Source: Radiobacillus kanasensis (GTDB lineage Bacteria; Bacillota; Bacilli; Bacillales; Amphibacillaceae). Taken from it: a stretch of DNA of 64,000 nucleotides. A program made the position numbers and the translations under genes. Below the pieces are notes generated by a model. It was not told the DNA's origin, ran no database searches, and was given only the letters and a program-made list of their open reading frames with translations. Location: positions 248,001-312,000 of the forward strand of contig NZ_CP088020.1 in NCBI RefSeq assembly GCF_021049245.1, given 5' to 3'. This document shows, piece by piece, positions 16,198 to 24,850 of this stretch (the stretch's first letter is position 1; the number at the start of each line of letters is the position of its first letter).

Positions 16198-16998
16198 TTG
16201 GGACGTTTTCAAGATGAACAAGAAATGCTAGACCATTATGACTCTAGTAAATACAGAACCCCAGATGGATATACTTCAGACATATTACTTTTTACCATTG
16301 TAGATAAAGAGGCTGCTCAGACTAAAAAGGAAACGAAAGCGACGAAGGAACTACGACTTATGTTGATAAAACGGGCGGACAAAGATGCTGAAAATGAACC
16401 GAATGTAGAGGGAGGGAAATGGGCTGTTCCAGGCGGATTTGTCATGCCTAACGAGTCCTCTTATGAAGCTGCGCTGAGAGAGTTACAAGAAGAGACCGGT
16501 GTGGAAAATGTCCATGTAAAACATTTTGGTACCTATGATGAACCAGGAAGAGATAAACGAGGTTGGATTATTTCGAATGCTTTTTATGCAATTATTCCGG
16601 AGTTTTTCCTAGAGAATAGAAAGGCAGCCGATGATGCTGTGAAAGTAGAGTTGTTTACTATGGAAGAAATCGATCATTTAGATATTGCATTTGATCACCG
16701 AGAAATCATTGAAGATGCAAAAAAACAAATTACAAAAGACATGTTACAAACGGACATAGCCAAACGATTCTTGGCAAAGGAGTTCACGATATCGGAGCTG
16801 CAAAGTGTCATTCTTGCCGTCTATTATCATAAAAGTATCGATTCGGATAACTTCTATAAGAAAGTGGATAAATTGGGATTTATTGAGGTTGCGAGGGATA
16901 GGGATAAAAACATGAAAACGACAACGAGAAACTCTAAAAGACCTTCTAGGCTATATCAATTTATAGAGAAAGCCCCTTTACCGTCTATCTATTTCTAG
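16198..16998 (+). CDS. nrtR: NrtR-type Nudix transcriptional regulator of NAD metabolism
   Basis: Residues 25-165 form a Nudix domain with an intact box (GFVMPNE, seven residues, then RELQEETGV; about 80-102). Residues 185-266 form a winged-helix domain with KRPSRLYQF near the end, as in NrtR repressors that sense ADP-ribose or NAD. An intact box suggests it may still hydrolyse ADP-ribose. The start is TTG 16198 after GAGAGAGGGG; the open frame extends upstream through the promoter and is not coding there. It heads pncB-nadD-nadE with short gaps, which fixes its role as regulator of nicotinate salvage. Confidence 0.85.
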   Translation: MGRFQDEQEMLDHYDSSKYRTPDGYTSDILLFTIVDKEAAQTKKETKATKELRLMLIKRADKDAENEPNVEGGKWAVPGGFVMPNESSYEAALRELQEETGVENVHVKHFGTYDEPGRDKRGWIISNAFYAIIPEFFLENRKAADDAVKVELFTMEEIDHLDIAFDHREIIEDAKKQITKDMLQTDIAKRFLAKEFTISELQSVILAVYYHKSIDSDNFYKKVDKLGFIEVARDRDKNMKTTTRNSKRPSRLYQFIEKAPLPSIYF

Positions 16999-17080
16999 GA
17001 AAAGTGAACGTTATACCGACTATTAACATGTAAGAAAGTTAAAGTGTCTATTCAATGTACATGACGAGGAGGATTCATAA

Positions 17081-18550
17081 ATGAAGACATATGAGGATGA
17101 TAGTTTAGTATTACACACAGATGCCTATCAAATTAACATGGTTGAAACATACTGGCATGATAATATGCACAACCGTAAAGCGGTGTTTGAATTGTTTTTT
17201 AGAAAATTACCGTTCGGCAATGGATATGCTTTGTTTGCAGGATTAGAAAGAGTCGTAGATTATATAAAGGGCTTTAGATTCTCTGACACGGACATGGAGT
17301 ATTTGAGGGAAGAGCATGGTTACGAAGAAGCGTTTTTAGATTATTTAAAAGGATTGCGGTTCACAGGAACCATCAAATCAGTGGTCGAAGGAGAGCTTGT
17401 ATTTGGTAATGAGGCCATGTTAGTTGTGGAGTCCACTTTGGCAGAAGCTCAGTTAATCGAAACCGCTTTTTTGAATATGATCGGGTACCCAACCTTAACG
17501 GCAACCAAAGCATCGAGAATCAAACATGTTATCGGGGAAGAGGTAGCCATGGAATTCGGAACGAGAAGGGCGCATGAATTGGATGCAGCCTTGTACGGTA
17601 CAAGAGCGGCATTTATCGGCGGCTTTAGTGCAACTAGTAATATGAGAGCGGGAAAATTGTTTGGTATTCCGGTTGCTGGAACACATGCGCATTCTATGAT
17701 CCAAACGTATCGGGATGACTATACAGCAATGAAGAAATATGCAGAAAGTTGCTTGAGAAGAAAAGGAAAGGTGTTTATTCCTTTAGTGGATACGTACGAC
17801 ACCTTAAAATCTGGAGTTCCAGCAGCTATAAAGGTGGCAGAAGAATATGCAGACCGAATCAATTTTGAAGGGATTCGCTTAGATAGTGGAGATATGGCAT
17901 ATTTATCTAAAGAAGCTAGAAGGATGTTAGATGATGCTGGATTTAAACAGACTAAGATTGTTGCTTCTAATGATCTGGATGAAAGCACTATTACACACTT
18001 AAAAGCACAGGGTGCGAAAATAGATGTATGGGGTATCGGTACCAAACTAATTACGAACTATGACCAACCGGCATTAGGTGCTGTGTATAAAATAGTGTCT
18101 ATTGAAGATGAAAACGGTGAGATGGTTGATACCATAAAAATATCAGGAAACCCAGAAAAAGTTAGTACTCCGGGAAGGAAAAAACTGTATCGAATCATTA
18201 ATATGATTAATAACAGATCTGAGGGAGATTATATTGCTCTCGAGCACGAAGAACCGAATAATCAGGAACGGCTAAAAATGTTCCACCCAACCCACACTTT
18301 CATTAGTAAGTTCGTAACTGACTTTAAAGCGAAAGAATTACACCAAGATATCTTTGTGAACGGAGAACTAGTGTACGATCTTCCTAATATTTTTGAGATC
18401 CAAAAAACTGCGAGGGAAAACCTAGAACTGCTATGGGATGAGTATAAGCGATCTTTAAATCCGGAAGAATATCCAGTTGATTTAAGTGTAGATTGTTGGA
18501 ATAACAAAATGGCATGTATCGAAAAGGTACAAGAAAAAATGGTGAAATAA
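17081..18550 (+). CDS. pncB: Nicotinate phosphoribosyltransferase
   Basis: A 489-residue enzyme making nicotinate mononucleotide from nicotinate and PRPP, the entry step of NAD salvage. The family features are clear: SLVLHTDAYQINMVETYW at the N-terminus, EFGTRRAHELDAALYGTRAA, the phosphorylatable-His region GTHAHSMIQTYRDD, and the phosphate-binding strands IRLDSGDMAYLS and VWGIGTKLIT. The ribosome binding site is GAGGAGG. It is 82 bases from nrtR and 17 bases from nadD. Confidence 0.96.
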   Translation: MKTYEDDSLVLHTDAYQINMVETYWHDNMHNRKAVFELFFRKLPFGNGYALFAGLERVVDYIKGFRFSDTDMEYLREEHGYEEAFLDYLKGLRFTGTIKSVVEGELVFGNEAMLVVESTLAEAQLIETAFLNMIGYPTLTATKASRIKHVIGEEVAMEFGTRRAHELDAALYGTRAAFIGGFSATSNMRAGKLFGIPVAGTHAHSMIQTYRDDYTAMKKYAESCLRRKGKVFIPLVDTYDTLKSGVPAAIKVAEEYADRINFEGIRLDSGDMAYLSKEARRMLDDAGFKQTKIVASNDLDESTITHLKAQGAKIDVWGIGTKLITNYDQPALGAVYKIVSIEDENGEMVDTIKISGNPEKVSTPGRKKLYRIINMINNRSEGDYIALEHEEPNNQERLKMFHPTHTFISKFVTDFKAKELHQDIFVNGELVYDLPNIFEIQKTARENLELLWDEYKRSLNPEEYPVDLSVDCWNNKMACIEKVQEKMVK

Positions 18551-18567
18551 AAAGGAGGGGAACAAAA

Positions 18568-19185
18568 ATGGCGAAATACGGGTTTTTAGGAAGTTCTTTT
18601 GATCCTATTACAAATGGTCACTTAACCTCCGCGCAGGAGATTCTTGATCGACTAGGCTTTGATAAAATTTTCTTGATGCCTTCCTCATCGAAAAGGACAG
18701 ACAAGAAAATTAATGCAACAGACAGGCAGCGACTCGACATGATTGAGTTAGCAATCAAAGGAAATGATCGATTTGATTTAGAAACCTATGAGTTAGGTGT
18801 TTCAGCATGGCAAGTGTACACTTATGAAACAATGCGAGTGTTGAAGGAAAAAGAAGAATTCAAAGAACATGACCTATATTTCCTGATGGGGGCAGACCTA
18901 TTACAAGATATTGCAATCGGAGATAATTGGAAGCACAGAGAGGAATTATTAAGTGAAAATAAGTTCGTCGTTATCAGAAGAAGTGGGTTAGATATGCATG
19001 AAATTGTGGCATCTAGTAAACTTTTAAGAAAATATGAACATCACTTTACTTTTATCTATCGCGGAGTAGACAATAACATTAGTTCTTCTTACATTAGGGA
19101 GGAATTTGAAATTGGACACAACCCAAGATATTATATGCCACAAGCCATATATGAGTACATAAGAGACAATAACCTTTACCAGTAA
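18568..19185 (+). CDS. nadD: Nicotinate-nucleotide adenylyltransferase
   Basis: A 205-residue nucleotidyltransferase that joins AMP to nicotinate mononucleotide. The N-terminal signature GSSFDPITNGHL and the C-terminal NISSSYIREEF match the GSFDPxxxGH and SSTxIR motifs of the family. The start ATG 18568 follows AAAGGAGGGG. The usual nadD of Bacillaceae sits in the comE/yqeK region, so this may be a second copy dedicated to salvage; the genome outside the window would settle that. Confidence 0.92.
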   Translation: MAKYGFLGSSFDPITNGHLTSAQEILDRLGFDKIFLMPSSSKRTDKKINATDRQRLDMIELAIKGNDRFDLETYELGVSAWQVYTYETMRVLKEKEEFKEHDLYFLMGADLLQDIAIGDNWKHREELLSENKFVVIRRSGLDMHEIVASSKLLRKYEHHFTFIYRGVDNNISSSYIREEFEIGHNPRYYMPQAIYEYIRDNNLYQ

Positions 19186-19248
19186 GTTAGGAATAGTGTA
19201 TGAATATGGAAAACCATCAATAAAGTGTGTTTAAAGGAGGAGAGTAAA

Positions 19249-20070
19249 ATGTCATTTCAACAAAAAATTGCCCAAGAATTGAATGTTCAACCAACGATTG
19301 ATCCAAAACAAGAAATTAGAAAGCGAATAGATTTTCTAAAAGAGTATGTCTTGAAGACTGGGGCCAAGGGATTTGTGTTAGGAATTAGTGGTGGTCAAGA
19401 TTCTTCGTTAGCCGGTCGGTTAGCACAACTTGCTACAGAAGAATTGAATGCAGAAGGAAAAAATATTGAATTTTACGCTGTTCGGCTTCCTCATGGAACA
19501 CAAGCGGATGAGGAAGATGCTCAACTAGCCCTTTCCTTTATTAAACCAAAGCATGAAGTTACATTTGATATATATCATACAGTGGATGCCTTCTCGAAAA
19601 GCTATGAAAAGCAAATGGGAGAAGCGTTGAGTGATTTCAATAAAGGGAATGTAAAAGCAAGAACAAGGATGATTGCGCAATACGCAATCGGTGGTCAGAA
19701 AGAGTTACTCGTTATCGGAACAGATCATGCAGCTGAGGCGGTTACTGGGTTCTTTACCAAATACGGCGATGGTGGAGCGGACGTACTTCCATTAACAGGA
19801 TTAACGAAAAGACAAGGGAAGCAGCTCTTACAAGAGCTAGGTGCTACAGCTCGTTTATACGAAAAAGCTCCAACAGCAGACTTATTGGATGAAAAACCTC
19901 AGCAGACGGATGAAACAGAGCTTGGTTTGACTTATGGGGATATTGATGACTACTTAGAAGGCAAAATTGTTTCAGAGCAAATAGCAGAAAAAATAGAAAA
20001 GCGCTACCGAATGACAGAACATAAACGACAAGTACCAGCATCGATGTTTGATGACTGGTGGAAGCAATAA
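19249..20070 (+). CDS. nadE: NH3-dependent NAD synthetase
   Basis: A 273-residue enzyme that amidates deamido-NAD to NAD with ATP and ammonia. The PP-loop is [15 protein letters not shown], and [20 protein letters not shown] and [13 protein letters not shown] are family motifs. There is no glutaminase domain, so it uses free ammonia. ATG 19249 follows AAAGGAGGAGAG; the frame is open 24 bases upstream but has no site there. It is the last gene of the NAD operon. Confidence 0.96.
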   Translation: MSFQQKIAQELNVQPTIDPKQEIRKRIDFLKEYVLKTGAKGFVLGISGGQDSSLAGRLAQLATEELNAEGKNIEFYAVRLPHGTQADEEDAQLALSFIKPKHEVTFDIYHTVDAFSKSYEKQMGEALSDFNKGNVKARTRMIAQYAIGGQKELLVIGTDHAAEAVTGFFTKYGDGGADVLPLTGLTKRQGKQLLQELGATARLYEKAPTADLLDEKPQQTDETELGLTYGDIDDYLEGKIVSEQIAEKIEKRYRMTEHKRQVPASMFDDWWKQ

Positions 20071-20075
20071 ACGCG

Positions 20076-20106
20076 AAGAGCTCTCTTAAATAAGAGAGTT
20101 CTTTTT
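20076..20106 (+). terminator. Terminator of the NAD operon
   Basis: AGAGCTCTCTT and AAGAGAGTTCT pair (one G-U) around AAAT, followed by TTTTT. Confidence 0.8.
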
Positions 20107-20159
20107 GCTACCCTGTTTTTCATCCCGGATAGTTTGGGGGGAAGTAAAGGATTGAGAGA

Positions 20160-20184
20160 AAGACGCCACTGGATTAGGCGTCTT
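20160..20184 (-). terminator. Probable terminator of the CwlK-like gene
   Basis: AAGACGCC and GGCGTCTT pair around nine bases. On the minus strand it is followed by TTTCTCTC, a weak T-tract. Confidence 0.5.
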
Positions 20185-20209
20185 CTTCGTTTGGAGGTGA
20201 AAGATGCCG

Positions 20210-20767
20210 CTAGTTATTGAGCGCTTCCACTTTGCGCTCTGATGGGCGTTCCCCGCGTTGAAGCTCCCAAATGGACAATCCGAAGTCTATCTGAAAATGA
20301 GGGTAATCTTTGAAATTGTTCCAATCTCCTCCCCATTCAAATCCCAAGGACTTGGCAATTCCTACTACCTCCATCCAGTCCGCTTCTTTATTTTTATTCC
20401 CATCATAGGTCATGTCCCAAATAACATCTCCATTTTCTAGCTTTATTGCAAAATCAATGGCTAGGCCATAGTTATGGTAGGACTCTCCACCTTGAACGTT
20501 GGTGACAATACTTCCATCTTCTGTTCGTCCTTGTTCATACAATTGATTTTGGACTTCTATCGATCTCCAGCCGTCCGTAATCAATATGTTAATCCCTATT
20601 TTTGCCGCTTCCTCTATAAGTTGCTCTTTTTTGGATGCAACGACAGGATGCAGCTCCGTCGGCATTGGAACATCTTTGTGTTTAAAAAAGGGGCGATTTT
20701 CATAGAATAGGAAGAAGACAAAAATCGAAATAAGAATAAGAAATAAAGGAAAAGATTTTCTAAGCAA
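20210..20767 (-). CDS. M15 peptidase (CwlK-like L,D-endopeptidase)
   Basis: A 185-residue exported peptidase with one N-terminal membrane anchor or signal (residues 5-22). The zinc site of family M15 is visible: SYHNYGLAIDF (His and Asp) and YPHFQ (His), with Glu-Trp in FEWGGDWNNF. B. subtilis CwlK cleaves the L-alanine-D-glutamate bond of peptidoglycan, and that is the likely activity here. The catalytic domain covers about residues 45-165. It is a single gene facing nadE. Confidence 0.85.
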   Translation of the reverse strand: MLRKSFPLFLILISIFVFFLFYENRPFFKHKDVPMPTELHPVVASKKEQLIEEAAKIGINILITDGWRSIEVQNQLYEQGRTEDGSIVTNVQGGESYHNYGLAIDFAIKLENGDVIWDMTYDGNKNKEADWMEVVGIAKSLGFEWGGDWNNFKDYPHFQIDFGLSIWELQRGERPSERKVEALNN

Positions 20768-20859
20768 ATTATGTACTCCTCTATTGGATAGTCGTAGTAA
20801 AGGTACATGGTCATTTTACTAAAGGTAGCCATGGAATGGAAAGGGGAAATAGATAAAGA

Positions 20860-21816
20860 ATGGGCTTCTTTCATTTATTAAAAAAAGGGAATAAGTCGGC
20901 TTTAATTGCAGCAATCGTAAATACAATCATCTCAGCAATCAAAGGAGTCGCATTTTTCATAACGGGCAATGTGGCGATGTTCGCAGAAACGATGCATAGC
21001 CTAGGTGATGCAGCCAATCAATTTTTTGTTTTCATTGGCTCTGCGTTAAGTAAAAGACCCCCAAGTCGCCGGTTTCCGAACGGGTTTGGGAGACTAGTTA
21101 ATTTGGTCTTGCTAGGTGCGGTATTAATTGTAGGGATTATGTCCTATGAAACAGTGAAGGAAGGGATTCTACATATTATGCATCCCGTGGAATCAACAGG
21201 ATTCCTGATTAATATTTCGGTGTTAGGTACGGCGGTATTGCTTGAACTGTACGTACTTTATAAAGCAATGAAGGAAATTGCCCATGAGGTAGGTAGTAAG
21301 GCTACAGGGTTACAAGTCGTGACGGATAGTTTTAGTAATTATCGGAAAGCAAAGCCAGCAACTAAGCTTGTCTTTATGGAAGATTCGGTGGCAACATTAG
21401 GTGGAGTACTAGCAATCATTGCAATCGTTATTTCTCAATACACGGGTTTTCATCAAGCGGAAGGGATTGCATCTGTTTTGATTGGGGCTATGATGTTTTA
21501 TGTGGTTGGCCGGGTTTTCTTAGATAATGCAGCAGGAGTATTAGGAGAAGCGGATTACGAAATGCAAAATAAAATTGGTACACTCCTTATGAAGGATCCA
21601 GATGTACGAGATATACCGGAACTTGCCGTTATGAAGGAAGGCGAGGAGCTTCACGTGGAAGTCATCATCGAAGTGGATCCGAATCTTACCATTGAAAAAG
21701 CGGATGATATTAAAGATCGACTCGAAGCACAAATTATGGAGGAACAAGGTGTCACCGATGTCATCATAGAATATGATGAAAATGATGGAATCTCAAAGTG
21801 GAAAGAAACAAAGTAG
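20860..21816 (+). CDS. CDF-family cation efflux protein (SLC30A9-like)
   Basis: A 318-residue protein with about six hydrophobic segments and a cytoplasmic C-terminal domain. It shows the CDF metal motif HSLGD in helix 2. In helix 5 the usual HxxxD is replaced by FMEDSVATLGG; the Glu-Asp form is typical of the ZnT9/SLC30A9-like branch. It probably exports a divalent metal by proton exchange. A central loop (about residues 150-165, SFSNYRKAKPATK) is longer than in E. coli ZitB. The start has AAAGGGG upstream at a long spacing. It is a single gene. Confidence 0.85.
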   Translation: MGFFHLLKKGNKSALIAAIVNTIISAIKGVAFFITGNVAMFAETMHSLGDAANQFFVFIGSALSKRPPSRRFPNGFGRLVNLVLLGAVLIVGIMSYETVKEGILHIMHPVESTGFLINISVLGTAVLLELYVLYKAMKEIAHEVGSKATGLQVVTDSFSNYRKAKPATKLVFMEDSVATLGGVLAIIAIVISQYTGFHQAEGIASVLIGAMMFYVVGRVFLDNAAGVLGEADYEMQNKIGTLLMKDPDVRDIPELAVMKEGEELHVEVIIEVDPNLTIEKADDIKDRLEAQIMEEQGVTDVIIEYDENDGISKWKETK

Positions 21817-21822
21817 GAACAG

Positions 21823-21858
21823 CATCCCATTTACATGCGTTGTAGTGGGGTGTTTTTT
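21823..21858 (+). terminator. Terminator of the CDF gene
   Basis: CATCCCA pairs with TGGGGTG (one G-U) and is followed by TTTTTT. Confidence 0.65.
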
Positions 21859-21908
21859 AATGAAGACGAAAGTGGGAAAATTTACGCTACCCAAGTAAAG
21901 TTTTAGTG

Positions 21909-21917
21909 TGATATAAT
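21909..21917 (+). promoter_or_regulatory. Extended -10 promoter of the TrpXYZ-type operon
   Basis: TGATATAAT is an extended -10 with a perfect TATAAT, 57 bases before the start codon. The space holds no T-box. Confidence 0.55.
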
Positions 21918-21973
21918 GTAGCTTAAATCTTTTGAAAATTTAAAATATAAAGTAAACAGGGGGAGAAAGAGCC

Positions 21974-22975
21974 ATGAAAAGAGGTATGTGGAAAGGGATC
22001 GCGAGTGGGTTTGCTGCGTTACTTTTATTGTCCGCATGTGGTGGAGGCGATGAAAGTACAAGTGGTGACGCTGGAGAGAGCTCATCAAGCTATAAGGTAG
22101 GGGCAACACAAATTGTAGAACACCCATCATTAGATGCAGCATACCAAGGGTTCCAGGATGCCTTAGCAGATGCTGGTTTAGAGGTGGAATATGATTTGCA
22201 AAGTGCGCAAAATGACCCCAACAATGCGAGTGTCATTGCTAACAACTTTGTAGCGGATAATGTGGATTTAATCTTTGCCAATTCGACGCCTAGTGCTATC
22301 GGAGCTTTGCAAGCGACTAAAGAAATTCCAATTATCTTTACTTCCGTAACAGATGCGGTTGGTGCAGGATTAGTTGAATCGATGGACCAACCAGGTGAAA
22401 ATATAACAGGTGTTTTAGATTTGCATCCAGACGCTATAAAAAATACCATAAGCTTTATCGATCAATATTTTGAAGGCGCAAAAGTTGGACTCATATACAA
22501 TGCTGGAGAACAAAACTCTGTTACTCAAATTGAGGCGGTAAAAGAAGCAACAGATGGAACGAGCCTGGAGCTTGTAGAAAGAACGGTTGCTACATCAGCC
22601 GATGTGCAACAAGCTGCTACAACTTTAGTGAGTGAAGTGGATGTGTTTTATATCATCACGGATAATACAGTTGTTTCCGCGTTGGACAGTGTGATTGGGG
22701 TTGCGAACGAACAAGATATTCCATTGATTGTTGGAGAGCCAGACTCTCTTAAAAAAGGTGGATTTGCAACCTTTGGCATTGATTATCATACAATTGGATA
22801 TCGGGCAGGAGAAATGGCTGCTGAAGTTCTGCAAGGAGAAAAAACAACAGCAGATATTCCAGTAGAACACCCGTCAGAAATGCAGCTCTTTATTAACAAA
22901 GAAGCGGTAGAAGAACAAGGGGTAGAATGGAATTCCGATTGGGATGAGGACGCACAACTTGTAGAAGCTGAATAA
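21974..22975 (+). CDS. ABC transporter substrate-binding lipoprotein (TrpX type)
   Basis: A 333-residue lipoprotein: signal peptide with lipobox LLLLSACGGG, a Ser/Gly/Asp-rich linker, then an ABC_sub_bind fold (YKVGATQIVEHPSLDAAYQG, then FANSTPSAIGALQATKEIP). In other Firmicutes such proteins with this permease type import tryptophan, tyrosine or related compounds. There is no T-box upstream, so the substrate stays open. AGGGGGAG precedes the ATG. It heads a three-gene operon with its permease and ATPase. Confidence 0.88.
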   Translation: MKRGMWKGIASGFAALLLLSACGGGDESTSGDAGESSSSYKVGATQIVEHPSLDAAYQGFQDALADAGLEVEYDLQSAQNDPNNASVIANNFVADNVDLIFANSTPSAIGALQATKEIPIIFTSVTDAVGAGLVESMDQPGENITGVLDLHPDAIKNTISFIDQYFEGAKVGLIYNAGEQNSVTQIEAVKEATDGTSLELVERTVATSADVQQAATTLVSEVDVFYIITDNTVVSALDSVIGVANEQDIPLIVGEPDSLKKGGFATFGIDYHTIGYRAGEMAAEVLQGEKTTADIPVEHPSEMQLFINKEAVEEQGVEWNSDWDEDAQLVEAE

Positions 22976-22983
22976 CTTGGAAA

Positions 22984-23024
22984 GACTGACTTGGAGATAA
23001 TAGATTCCTCTAGGTCAGCCTTTT
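22984..23024 (+). terminator. Intra-operon hairpin after the binding-protein gene
   Basis: GACTGACTTGGAG pairs imperfectly with CTCTAGGTCAGCC and is followed by TTTT. In such a place it would let more binding protein than membrane subunits be made. Confidence 0.5.
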
Positions 23025-23043
23025 CAGTTAGAAGGAGGACTTT

Positions 23044-24021
23044 ATGTTTATATCTATATTCGGAGCTGTCGAATCGGGTGTCATTTATGCCATAATGGCT
23101 CTCGGTGTATATTTATCTTTTCGTGTTTTAGATTTCCCGGATTTAACGGTCGACGGTAGTTTCGTTACCGGATCTTCTGTTGCTGCGATTTCCATTGTTA
23201 GTGGTGTACCTCCTGTTTTAGCAACCATTTTTGCTTTAATCGCCGGTTTCTTAGCGGGATGTATTACGGGTGTTTTGCATACAAAAGGAAAAATCAATCC
23301 ATTATTAGCTGGGATTTTAATGATGATTGCTTTATACTCCATTAATTTAAGGATTATGGGGCGACCGACTTTACCGATGTTGAACGAACCGACCATTTTT
23401 AAGCAAATCGGTGAGTGGTGGCAGTCGTTAGGCATCGATCAAGCTTTAAATGGTTGGCTAACAAACATGGGGCTACCGCAAACACCGAGCACATGGTCTG
23501 TTTTATTTTTCATGATTGTGTTACTTGCACTTATTAAATTATTTATTGATTACTTCTTGAAAACAGAGATTGGATTAGCTCTACGGGCAACAGGGGATAA
23601 CCAAAAAATGATCCGAAGCTTTTCGGCAAATACGGACTTTTTAATCATCGTTGGTCTAGGACTGTCCAATGGTCTCGTCGCAATGGCAGGTGGATTAGTC
23701 GCTCAATATGGTGGCTTTTCTGATGTGAATATGGGTACAGGGATGATTATTATTGGGTTAGCTTCGGTTATTATAGGGGAAGCGTTGTTTGGAACGAAAA
23801 CAATCGTACGCACTACGTTGGCCGTACTACTAGGGGCGGTCGTTTATCGGATCGTTGTAACGATAGCCCTTCAGGTAGGGTTTTTGCAAACAGGAGATAT
23901 GAAGCTCATTACGGCATTACTTGTTATTGCTGCCTTAGTCGTTCCAAAGGTAATTAAGGGACGAAAAGAAAAGCTTCGAAGACAACGAAAACGAGCAGCT
24001 TTAGAGGTAAAGGAGGGATAA
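23044..24021 (+). CDS. ABC transporter permease (TrpY type)
   Basis: A 325-residue permease of the branched-chain-type family (BPD_transp_2) with eight to ten hydrophobic segments, and the signature region GLALRATGDNQKMIRSFS. Its start, MFISIFGAVESGVIYAIMAL, is typical of the group. The basic tail KGRKEKLRRQRKRAALEVK is cytoplasmic. AAGGAGG precedes the start, and the ATPase gene follows after one base. Confidence 0.9.
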   Translation: MFISIFGAVESGVIYAIMALGVYLSFRVLDFPDLTVDGSFVTGSSVAAISIVSGVPPVLATIFALIAGFLAGCITGVLHTKGKINPLLAGILMMIALYSINLRIMGRPTLPMLNEPTIFKQIGEWWQSLGIDQALNGWLTNMGLPQTPSTWSVLFFMIVLLALIKLFIDYFLKTEIGLALRATGDNQKMIRSFSANTDFLIIVGLGLSNGLVAMAGGLVAQYGGFSDVNMGTGMIIIGLASVIIGEALFGTKTIVRTTLAVLLGAVVYRIVVTIALQVGFLQTGDMKLITALLVIAALVVPKVIKGRKEKLRRQRKRAALEVKEG

Positions 24022-24022
24022 C

Positions 24023-24817
24023 GTGCTTCAACTCAAAGATATTTCAATAACGTTTAATGAAGACACACCGGATGAAAAGAAGGCACTTCAAAACATCCAA
24101 CTTTCTCTTGGAAAGGGCGAATTTGTCACGGTTATTGGAAGTAATGGGGCTGGAAAGTCTACGTTGATGAACGTTATTTCCGGAACTCTCGTACCTGACG
24201 TAGGAGAAGTCAAGATTAATGAAAAGAGGGTCACGTTTTTACCAGAATATAAACGATCTGCTTACATTGGGCGGGTATTCCAAGATCCGATGTCCGGAAC
24301 GGCTCCCAGTATGACAATAGAGGAAAACTTGGCAATGGCCTTTTCACGTGATAAAAAGAGGAAGTTGAAAATAGGGGTTAATAAAAATCGAAAAGAGTTT
24401 TTTAAAGCATCCCTTGAAACGATTCATTTAGGCTTGGAAGACCGTTTGAATGCAAAAGTAGGTTTACTTTCTGGAGGAGAACGTCAAGCTTTATCGTTAT
24501 TAATGGCGACTTTTACAGAACCAAATATTTTATTGCTGGATGAGCATACCGCAGCGTTGGACCCGTCTCGAGCAGAACTCATTACGAAGCTGACAGGAGA
24601 AATTGTCGAAAAGTTTCAACTGACAACGTTAATGGTGACGCATAATATGCAGCAAGCATTAGAACTAGGAAATCGTCTTATTATGATGGATAAAGGTCAA
24701 ATCATCTTGGATGTGAAAGGGCAAGAAAAACAAGATCTCACGATAGAAAAGCTTTTGGAAGAATTTAAACGAATTCGTGGAGAGCAGTTTGATAGTGATC
24801 GAGCTGTTTTAGGATAG
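24023..24817 (+). CDS. ABC transporter ATP-binding protein (TrpZ type)
   Basis: A 264-residue ATPase: Walker A GSNGAGKST, signature LSGGERQALSLLM, Walker B ILLLDEHTAALDPS (with His where many have Pro), switch VTHN. GTG start after AAAGGAGGGA, one base after the permease stop. It completes the importer. Confidence 0.9.
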   Translation: MLQLKDISITFNEDTPDEKKALQNIQLSLGKGEFVTVIGSNGAGKSTLMNVISGTLVPDVGEVKINEKRVTFLPEYKRSAYIGRVFQDPMSGTAPSMTIEENLAMAFSRDKKRKLKIGVNKNRKEFFKASLETIHLGLEDRLNAKVGLLSGGERQALSLLMATFTEPNILLLDEHTAALDPSRAELITKLTGEIVEKFQLTTLMVTHNMQQALELGNRLIMMDKGQIILDVKGQEKQDLTIEKLLEEFKRIRGEQFDSDRAVLG

Positions 24818-24819
24818 GA

Positions 24820-24850
24820 AAAAGGCTTGGTGCAAACCAAGCCTTTTTCT
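24820..24850. terminator. Bidirectional terminator
   Basis: AAAAAGGCTTGG and CCAAGCCTTTTT pair around TGCAAA. It serves the ABC operon and the convergent oxidoreductase gene. Confidence 0.85.

Noticed and set aside
21863..21973. Possible T-box or riboswitch before the TrpX-type gene
   Set aside because: There are only about 110 bases including a promoter, and no T-box core sequence or specifier structure was found.
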